This document shows, piece after piece, positions 1-8,923 of a stretch of 64,000 bases of DNA; position 1 is the stretch's first letter, and each line of letters opens with the position of its first letter. The DNA lies in the NCBI GenBank assembly GCA_002292285.1, contig DBBP01000027.1:1-64000 (forward strand), written 5' to 3'. This DNA is from Proteobacteria bacterium UBA981 (lineage in GTDB: Bacteria > Pseudomonadota > Gammaproteobacteria > Ga0077536). The notes below the pieces were generated by a model. It saw only the letters and a program-made list of their open reading frames with translations, made no database searches and had not been told where the DNA came from. Made by a program: the position numbers and the translations under genes.

Positions 1-440
1 TGCGTTTCGTTTGGAAATTCAAGTGCACGCTTCTCGGTTGCTTGAGCATGAATATGGAACACGAAGACTACGCTACCGACATAGGCAATTAGTTGTAATA
101 CTGGGTTTGAGTATTTCATGAACCCCCCGGACGAACCGGAAACCAGTTTTGCGACTAATGCAGAATTCTCTCCGAGAACGAGTTGTCGCGCTGAAACTTC
201 AGTACCTATGTCAATCGCCGTCAGCAATACCATGAAGCTTGCCATAGCAGGCATCAAAATTACGAAGGTGTAAAGGATGCTTATTAGCACTAGAGTAGAT
301 TTCCTAAGGCGGTCTGCTAACAGATAGCCGGCAACTAGGTAGGCCGAAAACATCGTCATGAAGTTCATGAAATGTGACCCGGCAGATTCCGCATAGGTGA
401 CAAACAGGTCAAGTAACTCGTAATTGGTTAGCTGCTCCAC
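1..440 (-). CDS. Small multi-pass membrane protein, integron-cassette-like (3' end outside window)
   Basis: An open frame runs from a GTG at 440 leftwards off the window edge without a stop (about 146 codons seen). The GTG is preceded by GGGAG six bases upstream, which decides the start; an ATG just upstream is in another frame and stops after a few codons. The product shows at least three hydrophobic stretches (about residues 22-42, 50-72 and 113-129), so it is an inner-membrane protein. The start lies 16 bases after a GTTAGGT core site, the usual position of a gene in an integron cassette. I do not recognise a function. The N-terminal half resembles the membrane protein at 50249-50626. Confidence 0.6.
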   Translation of the reverse strand, partial: MEQLTNYELLDLFVTYAESAGSHFMNFMTMFSAYLVAGYLLADRLRKSTLVLISILYTFVILMPAMASFMVLLTAIDIGTEVSARQLVLGENSALVAKLVSGSSGGFMKYSNPVLQLIAYVGSVVFVFHIHAQATEKRALEFPNET

Positions 441-455
441 ATCATTCTCCCGTGC

Positions 456-552
456 ACCTAACGCTAAGTTCAGCCGACCTTGACGGCGACCGACCGGAGC
501 GGCAGCGAAGGAAGCGATCGGTCAAGCGTCGGACTCGATCGCCTTGCTAGGC
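456..552 (-). mobile_element. Integron attC recombination site
   Basis: Read on the minus strand, the site runs from an R'' box GCCTAGC (546-552, one mismatch to RYYYAAC) to an R' box GTTAGGT (456-462, exact GTTRRRY). The inner L boxes pair: GTCGGCT near the right end against AGTCCGAC near the left end, with one unpaired T in the left arm, the extrahelical base typical of folded attC. A further perfect inverted repeat GACCGA/TCGGTC lies in the variable loop. The stop codon of the upstream gene falls inside the site and the next gene starts 16 bases beyond it, both normal for cassettes. The length, about 97 bp, is within the attC range. Confidence 0.75.
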
Positions 553-1094
553 GTAACTTCTGCGGATTCTTGGCGCTTCCCATCCGAATCGGGAAAGTAC
601 CAAGGTAAAGTTATGTTTAATGCCGGAGTCCGCTCTGAGCTTTCAAGAAGTTCGTCGAGGTGCGCGAGGAATTCGGGCGCCCAAAATGGGCGCACACGTG
701 CGAACCATTGCGCTGTACCGGGCATTTGAACGAAGCCCAACGCAATCCGATCTGGCTGGTCCGCCAAAGCTTGGTCGACGTCGCCGGTCTTTCTATTCAA
801 ATGAACTTCACTCATCAGAAAGAATAATGGGGACCACACGGAATTGACTACACCTTGATCGCGAAGGCTTAATCCTTCGAAGTCCTTTGCCGCTTTCTGC
901 AAAAGCGTCATCATCTCGGGGTCGTTCATAGGGGCGAATAGAACGCGATTTAGCTCCGAAAGAAACGAACGATAAGTTTCCTTCCGTTGTTCGAGCCTTC
1001 CCTGTTGGATCTGGCGAGCCAAATAGATCAGAGTGATGACGACAGCAACACCGCCAATAAACTCGCCCAATTGAGCTAGTGTCTGAAGTTCCAT
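522..1094 (-). CDS. Integron-cassette protein with one N-terminal membrane helix
   Basis: 190 aa. The N-terminus (about residues 8-28, LGEFIGGVAVVITLIYLARQ) is a single hydrophobic helix followed by a charged Gln/Arg-rich stretch and a soluble, mostly helical domain. The architecture is common among short hypothetical proteins of marine gammaproteobacteria and integron cassettes; the function is unknown. The start ATG lies 15 bases after an exact GTTAGGC core site and the TGA stop lies inside the following attC, so the gene fills one cassette. The base composition is visibly AT-richer than the genes from 1.7 kb onwards, consistent with transfer. Confidence 0.75.
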   Translation of the reverse strand: MELQTLAQLGEFIGGVAVVITLIYLARQIQQGRLEQRKETYRSFLSELNRVLFAPMNDPEMMTLLQKAAKDFEGLSLRDQGVVNSVWSPLFFLMSEVHLNRKTGDVDQALADQPDRIALGFVQMPGTAQWFARVRPFWAPEFLAHLDELLESSERTPALNITLPWYFPDSDGKRQESAEVTPSKAIESDA

Positions 1095-1108
1095 GAGCGA
1101 TCTGTTAC

Positions 1109-1115
1109 GCCTAAC
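1109..1115 (-). mobile_element. attC R' core (GTTAGGC) of the upstream cassette
   Basis: An exact GTTRRRY core is read on the minus strand directly upstream of the cassette gene that starts at 1094. The flank GTTCGGCC...AGCT before it resembles an L' arm with spacer, as in the attC at 456-552. I could not find a convincing matching R''/L'' arm between 1120 and 1350, so the rest of this site may be degenerate or the array may end here. Confidence 0.5.
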
Positions 1116-1681
1116 AGCTAAATAGGCCGAACTTTACGTATAGGTGATATGCAGAATCTCTGTGGCAACCTCGGTAAAGAATTCATCTCGCGGCGCCTCC
1201 GTACAATAGATGTCATGAATACCCAACCGGCTTGTTCTGATTTGAACATGGCACGTCGATAGCGGGCAACGTCCACTGACGGTGCTCGCGAAGATCGGCA
1301 TCGACGAAACTTTCCACTGCATTCTAATAACTTAGGGTATTGGTCTTGTCGTCACGTATTGGTTCGATGAGACATCCTAATGACTATCCAGCATTGTCTG
1401 CGAAGCCAATTGAGCCGTGTGACCCTGCTTCCTCAACAAGCGATTTAGGACGCGTTTGAACTCCCCATTTCGGTAATCAGGAGTCGCTATCCGGGCTATA
1501 CGGATTTTGTTCGTAGTGGCATTAAAAACTGAATCCTTAGATTCGTTTGATTGGATCGACAGACAATTTGCGCAGCAAGTCATGGACGCTCGGATTTCCG
1601 CTCGTTTCCCGAACTTCATCTAACGTAAACATTGGTCACGAACAATCGCGAGATGCGAGGCCGCTTGTCCGGTGTCTGTCG
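1116..1681. other. AT-richer interval without a convincing gene
   Basis: Between the cassette core and the DUF3750 gene there are only short open frames. The least unlikely is on the minus strand, 1322-1134 (62 codons), whose stop lies close to the attC arm, as a cassette gene would; the peptide resembles nothing I know and has no clear ribosome site. A second minus-strand frame at 1619-1377 (80 codons) is low-complexity and unconvincing. The interval is probably the eroded end of the integron array. Confidence 0.4.
1134..1322 (-). CDS. Possible small cassette ORF, unrecognised
   Basis: 62 codons. The only support is position: the stop codon lies about 20 bases before the GTTAGGC core at 1109-1115, as is usual for the last codon of an integron cassette gene. 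The peptide has no recognisable domain, no membrane helix, two cysteines in its middle part and an acidic C-terminal half. No good Shine-Dalgarno sequence is visible, so it may be spurious. Confidence 0.22.
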   Translation of the reverse strand: MQWKVSSMPIFASTVSGRCPLSTCHVQIRTSRLGIHDIYCTEAPRDEFFTEVATEILHITYT

Positions 1682-2464
1682 CTACGGCCCGTTCTGGCTT
1701 TGGGTCGTAGCAGGCCGGCTCGCCATGCCGACGCGACCGATACCTGGCAGTTTCAATGCCGGGCGTAGGACATCGATTCCGAACACGGCGCCGAGCACGT
1801 TCACCTCCAAACCCTCACGTTTAGCAACGGTAATACCAACCGCCCCGCCGAAGGAGAGCTGTTTGCCCGTGCCACTTGGGGCGGGACCGAACCATGCGCC
1901 ATGGGCCAGATAATCCTTGCCGATTGCGGTCACCGGAAGATGGAGTTGCAGGGCCGGCACCTGGCGCGCGACGAACGCTACAAACGTATTGCTGTTCGGG
2001 CCGGGCCACAGGCCGTATTCGTGCGGATAGGGGTAGGCGGCAACTGCTTCTTCTATCGGGGTTATCAGGCCTTCGGCGGCGGCACCGCGCACATCAGCAA
2101 TCAGCTCAGGCTCGGCGCCGTACCAATAACGATCGGCAACGCGATTCTGAGAATCGACGACCGACTGGCCTCGCCAGGCGTTCCAGCCCAACACTTGATG
2201 AACGGTGAACTCGTTCGCGCTAGCCCGTTTGACCGCGATCCAGGTGTGCACGGCAAACAGAGCGCGCCAGCTGAACGCGCGCGCAGCATAGACCTGCACG
2301 ACAGCCTCCCGCGTCGCCTGAGGATCAGGTGCAAGACCGGCGCTGGCGCGGCTCGCGGTGCGCCAATCAGCCCGCAAATTCACGGCACCACTTACGCCAA
2401 CCAGCGCTGGGCCAGACAGCACCAGAAGAGCCACTGCGGTTAATCTTCGTCGCCACTTCTGCAT
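1682..2464 (-). CDS. DUF3750 family protein
   Basis: 260 aa from the ATG at 2464, chosen because it gives a positively charged start and one hydrophobic helix (about residues 8-27); an upstream in-frame extension would overlap the divergent monooxygenase gene. The rest matches DUF3750: HTWIAV near the middle, GAEPEL, the strongly conserved WPGPNSNTF, an IGKDYL segment and the C-terminal LRPALKLPGIGR. The function of the family is unknown; the single helix suggests membrane anchoring facing the periplasm. It is divergent from the monooxygenase at 2578 across about 110 bp. Confidence 0.8.
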   Translation of the reverse strand: MQKWRRRLTAVALLVLSGPALVGVSGAVNLRADWRTASRASAGLAPDPQATREAVVQVYAARAFSWRALFAVHTWIAVKRASANEFTVHQVLGWNAWRGQSVVDSQNRVADRYWYGAEPELIADVRGAAAEGLITPIEEAVAAYPYPHEYGLWPGPNSNTFVAFVARQVPALQLHLPVTAIGKDYLAHGAWFGPAPSGTGKQLSFGGAVGITVAKREGLEVNVLGAVFGIDVLRPALKLPGIGRVGMASRPATTQSQNGP

Positions 2465-2577
2465 CGCATCATCATATACGTCACGCCCCGCGTCGGCGGT
2501 ACAATGCGCCCAATTATCTGCGCCGCTTGAATTCCCATCAGGTGATAAAGGCGCCCGAAAGTCGTAGGAGACTAAGT

Positions 2578-4206
2578 ATGAAGTATGACGCAGTCGTCGT
2601 TGGGGCGGGATTTGCAGGCATGTATATGCTGCATCGGTTACGTAAACTCGGCTTTTCGGTGCGTGTGCTCGAAGCAGGCGGCGGCGTTGGCGGTACCTGG
2701 TACTGGAATCGCTATCCCGGTGCGCGCTGCGATGTACAAAGTCTGGATTATTCATACTCGTTCGACGAAGACCTGCAACAGGAATGGGAGTGGAGCGAGA
2801 AATACGCCACCCAACCGGAAATTCTCCGCTACGCCAATCACGTCGCTGATCGCTTCGATCTGCGTCGTGATATTCAGTTCGATACGCGCGTGGAAAGCGC
2901 CCGCTTCGTGCAGTCGACCAACACCTGGCAAATTGAAAACGATGGTGGTGATGTGCTCAGCTGCCAGTTCTACATTATGGCTAGCGGCTGTTTGTCGGTA
3001 CCCAAGGCGATTGGCATACCCAACCACGAAGCATTTAAGGGTAGCGCCTATCACACAGCCAATTGGCCACCGGAAGGCGTCGACTTCACCGGCCAGCGAG
3101 TGGCCGTGATTGGCACCGGCTCGTCAGCCATTCAAACCATGCCCATCGTCGCGAAACAAGCTGCCGAGCTCACCGTTTTCCAACGCACACCAGCTTTCAG
3201 CCTGCCCGCCTTCAATCGTGCGCTCAGCACTGAAGAAGTCGCCGATCGCAAAGCCGTCTACACCGAGCACCGCGAAAAGGCACGCTACTCATTGTTCGGC
3301 ATTCCAGATACGGACATGGCTCATGGCGCGTTCGACGTAAGTGACGAAGAACGCGACGCGGCCTACGAGCGCGCCTGGCAGACCGGCACCCTCAACGACA
3401 TCCTCACCTCGTTCAACGACTTGCTGGTGAACCAGCAGGCGAACGACACCGCAGCTGAATTCGTGCGCAACAAGATTCGTAGCATCGTCAAAAATCCCGA
3501 CACCGCCGAGATCCTATGCCCCAAGCATTTTCCGTTTGGAACCAAACGCGCCTGTCTCGATACGGGGTACTACGAGATGTTCAATGCCCCGCACGTTAGG
3601 TTGGTTGATCTCCGTCAGACACCCCTGGTGTCGGTAACCGCTGCGGGAATCAAAACGTCGAGCACCGAATACGATTTCGACAGCATCATTTTCGCAACGG
3701 GCTTTGATGCGATGACCGGCGCAATCGTCAGTGTCGATATTCGTGGTGCCGGCGGTCTGCCCTTGAAAGACAAGTGGTCGGCCGGTCCGCGCACCTACCT
3801 CGGCCTGTGTATTGCCGGTTTTCCGAATCTGTTTACCGTCACCGGGCCGGGCAGCCCGTCGGTATTAACGAACATGATGACGTCCATAGAGCAACACGTA
3901 GACTGGATCGCCGAGTGCATGACGTTTATGCGGGACGAGGGTCATGCCGTGATTGAAGCGTCCGAGCAGGCCGAGACGGCCTGGGTCGAGCATGTCAACG
4001 AAGTCGCGGATGCGACGCTCTTTCCAGTCGCCAACTCCTGGTATATGGGTGCCAACGTGCCCGGCAAGCCGCGGGTGTTTATGCCGTATATCGGTGGCTT
4101 CGGCGCGTACCACGAGAAGTGTGATGAAGTCGCGGGGAACACCTACGACGGATTTCAGTTTAGCGGCGCGGTAGCGAAGGCCGAGCAGCCAGCGTCCGCC
4201 GGTTAG
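2578..4206 (+). CDS. Baeyer-Villiger-type flavin monooxygenase
   Basis: 542 aa. Start ATG at 2578, nine bases after a TAGGAG ribosome site. An N-terminal FAD Rossmann motif GAGFAG (residues 9-14), the family segment GGTWYWNRYPG, the Baeyer-Villiger fingerprint FKGSAYHTANWP (153-164, matching FxGxxxHxxxWP) and a second nucleotide motif GTGSSA (179-184) are all present, in the order of cyclohexanone/phenylacetone monooxygenases, and the length is typical. It should use FAD, NADPH and O2 to insert oxygen next to a carbonyl; the substrate cannot be read from sequence. It is transcribed alone, divergent from the DUF3750 gene. Confidence 0.9.
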   Translation: MKYDAVVVGAGFAGMYMLHRLRKLGFSVRVLEAGGGVGGTWYWNRYPGARCDVQSLDYSYSFDEDLQQEWEWSEKYATQPEILRYANHVADRFDLRRDIQFDTRVESARFVQSTNTWQIENDGGDVLSCQFYIMASGCLSVPKAIGIPNHEAFKGSAYHTANWPPEGVDFTGQRVAVIGTGSSAIQTMPIVAKQAAELTVFQRTPAFSLPAFNRALSTEEVADRKAVYTEHREKARYSLFGIPDTDMAHGAFDVSDEERDAAYERAWQTGTLNDILTSFNDLLVNQQANDTAAEFVRNKIRSIVKNPDTAEILCPKHFPFGTKRACLDTGYYEMFNAPHVRLVDLRQTPLVSVTAAGIKTSSTEYDFDSIIFATGFDAMTGAIVSVDIRGAGGLPLKDKWSAGPRTYLGLCIAGFPNLFTVTGPGSPSVLTNMMTSIEQHVDWIAECMTFMRDEGHAVIEASEQAETAWVEHVNEVADATLFPVANSWYMGANVPGKPRVFMPYIGGFGAYHEKCDEVAGNTYDGFQFSGAVAKAEQPASAG

Positions 4207-4338
4207 CGGCGACGGCGTACCTTGGGCCCCGTGGCGAGTGCCTGTGAACAGACGCCGCAACAGGGTGCCTATCGTGTGCCAGCCGGATTGCGCATTCTTC
4301 GTCGCGGCCGTGCGGCCTGCCCCGCCTTCGCAACCTGA

Positions 4339-4719
4339 TTAAGGTTTCAGCGGGCAGGCGAAACTCAGCTCGTTACCGTCCGGGTCGAGAATGTGAAAAT
4401 AGCGTTCTCCCCATTCTGCGTCGCGCGGATTAGTGGCGGTCGAGAAACCAGCAGTGCGTGCCCGCGCGCACATCGCATCAACGTCTGACACATAAATAAT
4501 TACCCGGCCCCAATGATCAGCGGGCGGTGTTCCGGCGATAAGGTTGATGAAACCGCTGCCGCCGCTAAAACTCATGAACGGGCCGTCGGTGCTGCCATAG
4601 ACCGACTTGAATCCGAGCGCGGCATAGAAATGCGCGGCTCTCGCCATGTCAGCGGTATACATCGTCACGGCACTGATGCCCGTGATCAGCGTCGCTTTAT
4701 CGTCCAAGGGCGGCTCCAA
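4339..4719 (-). CDS. VOC (glyoxalase/bleomycin-resistance) family protein
   Basis: 126 aa. The fold shows as two repeats: ARAAHFYAALGFKSVY in the first half and the C-terminal ERYFHILDPDGNELSFACP, the usual VOC ending in which the Glu contributes to the metal site. Such proteins are small metal-dependent lyases, isomerases, dioxygenases or resistance proteins, and the reaction cannot be assigned. The gene converges with the monooxygenase at 2578-4206 and lies 23 bp beyond the 3' side of... the secreted hydrolase that starts at 5582, which is transcribed towards it, so the two may be co-transcribed. Confidence 0.85.
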   Translation of the reverse strand: MEPPLDDKATLITGISAVTMYTADMARAAHFYAALGFKSVYGSTDGPFMSFSGGSGFINLIAGTPPADHWGRVIIYVSDVDAMCARARTAGFSTATNPRDAEWGERYFHILDPDGNELSFACPLKP

Positions 4720-4742
4720 ATTCTGCTTCGCGCATTATCAAT

Positions 4743-5582
4743 TTAGGGCGCTGCGCGTGTATGTTCAAGATCGGCAAGCGCCGCTTCAATCGCCGCGCCT
4801 GCCCGCGCTGTCGCTGCGGCGTCAAACGCTGCCGGCTCAGTATGGTTGTCGAACCAGTGACGGCTTCCCGTCATGGAAAAAAATTCTATCGTCGCCCCTG
4901 CTGTTGCGAGAGCTCTGGCGCGGGCCGCGCACTGCTGCGGATTAGTGATCACATCACGGGTGCCGTGAAACATCAGCGTACGAGTGTGGGCCGGATAACC
5001 GTCGGTGCCATCGAGTGAGCCGGGACCGCAATATGGATAGAAAATAAAAGCTGCGCGGAAATCAATGCCTTCGAGATTCGCAGGCGCGGTGAGATTCGTA
5101 GGCAACATCCCGGCCGTGACTCGCGAGAGCAAATCCATTGCACTCCAACCGCCGTGCGACCAACCAAAGATAACGGTCTGCGCAAGGTTCAAGTCGTTGC
5201 GCTGGTGCAAGCTTTCGAGTACTGCCATCACGTCGCCGGCGCGCTCATCGCCGTGTAATTGCGCGCCCGAGCAGACCAACCGCTCCAGGGTGCGTCGCCC
5301 CGCCAATCCTCGGGCGGCAAAGCTATCGACATGTAGCACCGCATAACCTCGCACCAGCAAAGCATCGCGCCAACGCGCGTGATGCGGGTACCAACTGAGA
5401 CAGCCGGGCAGAAGAATTGCGAGCGGATGCGGGCCAGCACTTGTCGGCAGCGTCAATTCAATAACATCAGCAAGTTCTGCCGCGCGTTGTTGCGGTGTTT
5501 CGGCCGCGACGCCGGCAACAAAACTGCCAGCCCATAGCGCCGCAGCCAGGGACAGCACTTGCTTCAAATTAGTTTCTTTCAT
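4743..5582 (-). CDS. Secreted dienelactone-hydrolase-like alpha/beta hydrolase
   Basis: 279 aa from the ATG at 5582, chosen because it begins a clean signal peptide (basic start, hydrophobic residues about 10-27, cut near AETP). The nucleophile elbow is GWSHGG with Ser at about 142; likely Asp210 (HGTRD) and His242 (GSRHWF) complete the triad of the dienelactone hydrolase family. It should hydrolyse an ester or lactone in the periplasm. It is the upstream gene of a minus-strand pair with the VOC protein at 4339-4719. Confidence 0.8.
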   Translation of the reverse strand: MKETNLKQVLSLAAALWAGSFVAGVAAETPQQRAAELADVIELTLPTSAGPHPLAILLPGCLSWYPHHARWRDALLVRGYAVLHVDSFAARGLAGRRTLERLVCSGAQLHGDERAGDVMAVLESLHQRNDLNLAQTVIFGWSHGGWSAMDLLSRVTAGMLPTNLTAPANLEGIDFRAAFIFYPYCGPGSLDGTDGYPAHTRTLMFHGTRDVITNPQQCAARARALATAGATIEFFSMTGSRHWFDNHTEPAAFDAAATARAGAAIEAALADLEHTRAAP

Positions 5583-5803
5583 GGTGGTGAGGACGAGTGA
5601 TTTGATGTCAAACAATCGTGCATAAATGCACCCACCTGAAAAGCGCACGCAATGAAAAACCTGACGCGGCGACATTGCCGGGGCAATTCGCTTGCGGGCT
5701 GCTTTCCTCGGCGACCAGGCGGCGTCTGTACGGTGTTGGGGCGCGCGTCCGAGTGCCGGCTAAAACTGCAAACGCTGATCCGCACTTGGGAGTCGCTGGC
5801 GAC

Positions 5804-6661
5804 TTAGACGTCGAGCGTGGTCACTCTGCGCAGCTCGCGGCGCTCCGTCGTATCAGCAAAAGGTAAGGCTCTGTGCATCGTTGCACGGTTGTCATAAATC
5901 ACCATGTCGCCGGGTAACCACGCGTGACTGTAAACAAACTGTGGCTGGGTCGCGTGTTCCATCAACTCGCGCAGCAATAAGCGACCGTCTGGCACGGGCC
6001 AATCGATAATCCGCGAACAGTGGGCGGCAATATAAAGCGCCGCGCGATGAGTCGCTGGATTGCGCAGGACTAACGGCTGAATAGCACCTGCCAGCTTATC
6101 GGCTTCCTCGGCCGAGAACTCGAAACCCAGCGTTTGTCGCGAATAGGCGATCGAATGATGGACGCGCAATGATTCCAGCTCGCTACAGCGGTCGACCGGC
6201 AAGGCATCGTAAGCAGCGCGCATGTCGGCATACTCGGTATTCGGGCTGTGCTCGGGCAGCACCCGAGTCGACAACATGGAATAGCGCCCGCGCGGATCTT
6301 CGAACGATGCGTCGGTATGCCAGAGCCGATTAGCCAGGCCGTACTGGCGACGCCGGTCATCGTGCGGGAGTAACTTTCCGTCACCGTCGATATTGGAGAT
6401 GTCGGCCAGAGCTTCCTCGCCCAAACGGCTTGCAGTCAGGGCTGAGATGCCGGTTTTGGTATGCAACTCGCCGTCTAATGCACGCGCAAACTCGAGTTGG
6501 CTTTGATCATTAAACTGCTGGTTGCGAAAAACCAGCAACGCGTATTCGTCCATACCCGCACGAATGGCGGCAAACTCTTCCGGATCGCTAAGCGCGGTTA
6601 AATCCACACCGCGTACTTCGGCGGCGAACATTGGGTGTAGTTCAGAGAAGTTCATAACCAT
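5804..6661 (-). CDS. TauD/TfdA-family Fe(II)/2-oxoglutarate dioxygenase
   Basis: 285 aa from the ATG at 6661, which has AGGAG five bases upstream; a second ATG two codons later is possible. The iron site is visible: His115 and Asp117 in LWHTDASF and the distal His263 in TMHRALPF, with Arg residues near the C-terminus (RELRRVTTL) placed to bind 2-oxoglutarate. Family members hydroxylate small substrates such as taurine, 2,4-D or alkyl sulfates. The gene is divergent from the aminotransferase at 6792 and may share its control region. Confidence 0.88.
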   Translation of the reverse strand: MVMNFSELHPMFAAEVRGVDLTALSDPEEFAAIRAGMDEYALLVFRNQQFNDQSQLEFARALDGELHTKTGISALTASRLGEEALADISNIDGDGKLLPHDDRRRQYGLANRLWHTDASFEDPRGRYSMLSTRVLPEHSPNTEYADMRAAYDALPVDRCSELESLRVHHSIAYSRQTLGFEFSAEEADKLAGAIQPLVLRNPATHRAALYIAAHCSRIIDWPVPDGRLLLRELMEHATQPQFVYSHAWLPGDMVIYDNRATMHRALPFADTTERRELRRVTTLDV

Positions 6662-6791
6662 GCCAGCTCCTACCGATAGAGGCGCATCGTCGCGCTGTGG
6701 CATAGGATAGCAGCACTGCGCCGCAGGCAGCTCACCCGGATTGGGGATCGACGAATGCACATGGCTGATGTGACTAATTGAGGGAACGACG

Positions 6792-7958
6792 ATGTTTCGC
6801 GAGGAGATTGAAGCACTCGAGCAAAACGGTATCACCCGCACCGTCTTCCGGCGCCTGGACGACCCCAAAGTGATTCCGCTGTGGTTTGGCGAGGGCGACA
6901 TGGCAACACCTGAAGTGATCACTAACGCGGCCAAGGACGCGCTCGATCAAGGCTTCACGTTTTATGGCCACACCCGCGGCCGCGCCGAATTGCGCACAGC
7001 GATCAGAGCTTACTGCAATCGTTTGTATGGTACCGATGTGTCGTTCGAGCGCATCACGGTGCCAGGATCGTCCATGCTCGGTATCACCTTGGCGACACAA
7101 ATGACCCTGGGCCAGCATGACCATGCCATTCTCATCACGCCGCACTGGCCCAATATCGATCGCGCTATCGCGGTGATCGGCGCTGAGTTCAGCCACGTCA
7201 GACAGCGCTGCGGAGCGCGCGGATGGCACCTCGACCTCGACGAGGTCAGTACAGCAATTAAACCAAATACCCGCGCGATCTATATCAACAGCCCTTGCAA
7301 CCCCACCGGCTGGGTAATGCAGCGCGAGCAGCAGCAAGAATTGCTGCGAATCTGTCGTGAGCGAGGCGTTGTCATCATTGCCGACGAGGTCTATCACCGC
7401 ACCATCTACGACGCGGAAGTCGCCCCGTCATTTTTGGAAATCGCCACTGAGAACGATCCCGTGATCGTCGTCAACGGGTTTTCCAAAGCGTTCGCGATGA
7501 CTGGCTGGCGACTCGGCTGGATGATCACTCCGAGTGGTTTTGGCGAGCAGATGGCGGTGCTCTCTGAGTGCTTCAACACCGGTGCACCCTCTTTCATCCA
7601 GCGCGCCGGGATCGCTGCGCTCGAACAAGGCGACACGGCAGTACAGCAATTTCGAGCTCAGTATCAGGCTGGCCGCAGCGCGGTTATGGCTATTCTCGGT
7701 AAGCATCCTCTTGTCGAACTCACTGAACCGGAAGGTGCGTTCTATGCGTTCGTGCGTATTCCGGGTCTCAAATCGAGCGATGCGTTTGTGAATTCGGTAC
7801 TCGACGAACAGGATGTTGGCCTCGCACCCGGCTTCACTTTCGGCCCTGGCAACGACGAGTATTTTCGCCTGTGCTACGCCCAGTCCAATGCACGCCTACG
7901 GGAAGCACTCGGGCGTATCGTGGTCTACCTCGACCAGCACGCCGACGACTATCGCTAA
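6792..7958 (+). CDS. Class I/II PLP-dependent aminotransferase
   Basis: 388 aa. Fold-type I motifs are clear: YGHTRGRAELR, NPTG at 170-173, the PLP-ring Asp198 in ADEVYH, and the Schiff-base Lys232 in NGFSKAFAMTGWRLGW. The closest pattern is the aspartate/aromatic aminotransferase group. It would be a cytoplasmic dimer exchanging an amino group between an amino acid and a 2-oxo acid; the substrate is not readable. It is divergent from the TauD-type dioxygenase, so both may act on the same amino compound (inference). Confidence 0.9.
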   Translation: MFREEIEALEQNGITRTVFRRLDDPKVIPLWFGEGDMATPEVITNAAKDALDQGFTFYGHTRGRAELRTAIRAYCNRLYGTDVSFERITVPGSSMLGITLATQMTLGQHDHAILITPHWPNIDRAIAVIGAEFSHVRQRCGARGWHLDLDEVSTAIKPNTRAIYINSPCNPTGWVMQREQQQELLRICRERGVVIIADEVYHRTIYDAEVAPSFLEIATENDPVIVVNGFSKAFAMTGWRLGWMITPSGFGEQMAVLSECFNTGAPSFIQRAGIAALEQGDTAVQQFRAQYQAGRSAVMAILGKHPLVELTEPEGAFYAFVRIPGLKSSDAFVNSVLDEQDVGLAPGFTFGPGNDEYFRLCYAQSNARLREALGRIVVYLDQHADDYR

Positions 7959-8139
7959 GGCGTCAGGCCGAGCGCCCGGCGCAGCGGGTTGCGAGTTCGC
8001 ACAATCCGTCCGCCGGTTCGGCGATCGAATCGCGGTGCACTTTTGTCATTCGTGCTCAAAGATTCGGGGTTCGCGAATCCGGCAATAAGTCGCTCTATAC
8101 TGCGGTCCCATTCACGCTCTATCAGCAAGGACTCAATTC

Positions 8140-8766
8140 ATGGCCAAACTGCTTTATGTCGAAGTCTCGCCGCGCAAGGAACGCTCACACTCAATCAAAG
8201 TGGCCAACGCCTTTCTGGAGGCGTACGCGAGTGCCCATCCCGACGATACTATCGACCGCCTCGATTTATGGTCAGTCGATCTGCCCGCCTTCGACGGTCC
8301 CATGCTGGACGCGAAGTATTCAATCATGCACGGCCAGGAGCCGTCTGCCGCCGAAAAGGCCGCGTGGCAGACCGTCGAGGGCCTGTTCGAGCGTTTTGCG
8401 AGCGCAGATAAATACGTCTTTTCAATTCCGATGTGGAACTTCGGCATTCCCTATCGGCTGAAACATTACATTGATGTCATCACCCAACCAGGCCTCGCGT
8501 GGAGCTTCTCTCCTGAAACTGGCTACGCCGGCATGGTCAGTGGCAAAGTAGCCGCGATTTACTCCAGCGCAGGCGTGTATCACGAAGGCAGTGGCGCAGA
8601 AGCGTTCGACGGTCAGAAGCCGGGCTTCGAGGGCTGGCTCGGGTTCATCGGCATCACCGATGTGACGCGCATCGTTGTCGCACCGACCCTCGCGACCCCC
8701 GAAGAAGTTGCTGCTGCCCAAGCGCAGGCCAGCAACGAGGCGCGTGACGTCGCCAGGACTTTTTAA
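8140..8766 (+). CDS. azoR: FMN-dependent NADH-azoreductase / quinone reductase
   Basis: 208 aa with a flavodoxin-like fold. The N-terminal strand LLYVEVSPRKERSHS holds the FMN phosphate loop, and MWNFGIPYRLKHYID near residues 95-110 is the typical FMN-contact motif of AzoR. These cytoplasmic dimers reduce quinones and azo dyes with two electrons from NADH. The length matches the family. It is transcribed alone, followed by a small secreted TPR protein on the same strand. Confidence 0.88.
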   Translation: MAKLLYVEVSPRKERSHSIKVANAFLEAYASAHPDDTIDRLDLWSVDLPAFDGPMLDAKYSIMHGQEPSAAEKAAWQTVEGLFERFASADKYVFSIPMWNFGIPYRLKHYIDVITQPGLAWSFSPETGYAGMVSGKVAAIYSSAGVYHEGSGAEAFDGQKPGFEGWLGFIGITDVTRIVVAPTLATPEEVAAAQAQASNEARDVARTF

Positions 8767-8923
8767 TCGGCGTGCGCCTGGAACAGGGCTGGTGGACATA
8801 GCCAGTCCGATTGGCGGCTCGGATCATAAGTTAGAACTCAGACGAGCTTTGGACGCCAAGGGCTCGCAAAATGGCGGGAATAACCGTACTATCCCCGGCC
8901 GCTTGCGAGAGTTCTGGGATCTG

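Noticed and set aside
1231..1245. Another possible attC core (GTTGGGT on the minus strand near 1232-1238)
   Set aside because: It fits GTTRRRY but has no pairing L arms and is followed only by a short unlikely frame; probably chance.
2329..2577. Upstream extension of the Baeyer-Villiger monooxygenase
   Set aside because: The extra 83 residues look unlike protein, overlap the divergent DUF3750 gene and precede an ideal ribosome site and ATG at 2578.
6774..7397. 207-codon minus-strand frame opposite the aminotransferase
   Set aside because: Antisense shadow of a gene with intact catalytic motifs; no ribosome site.
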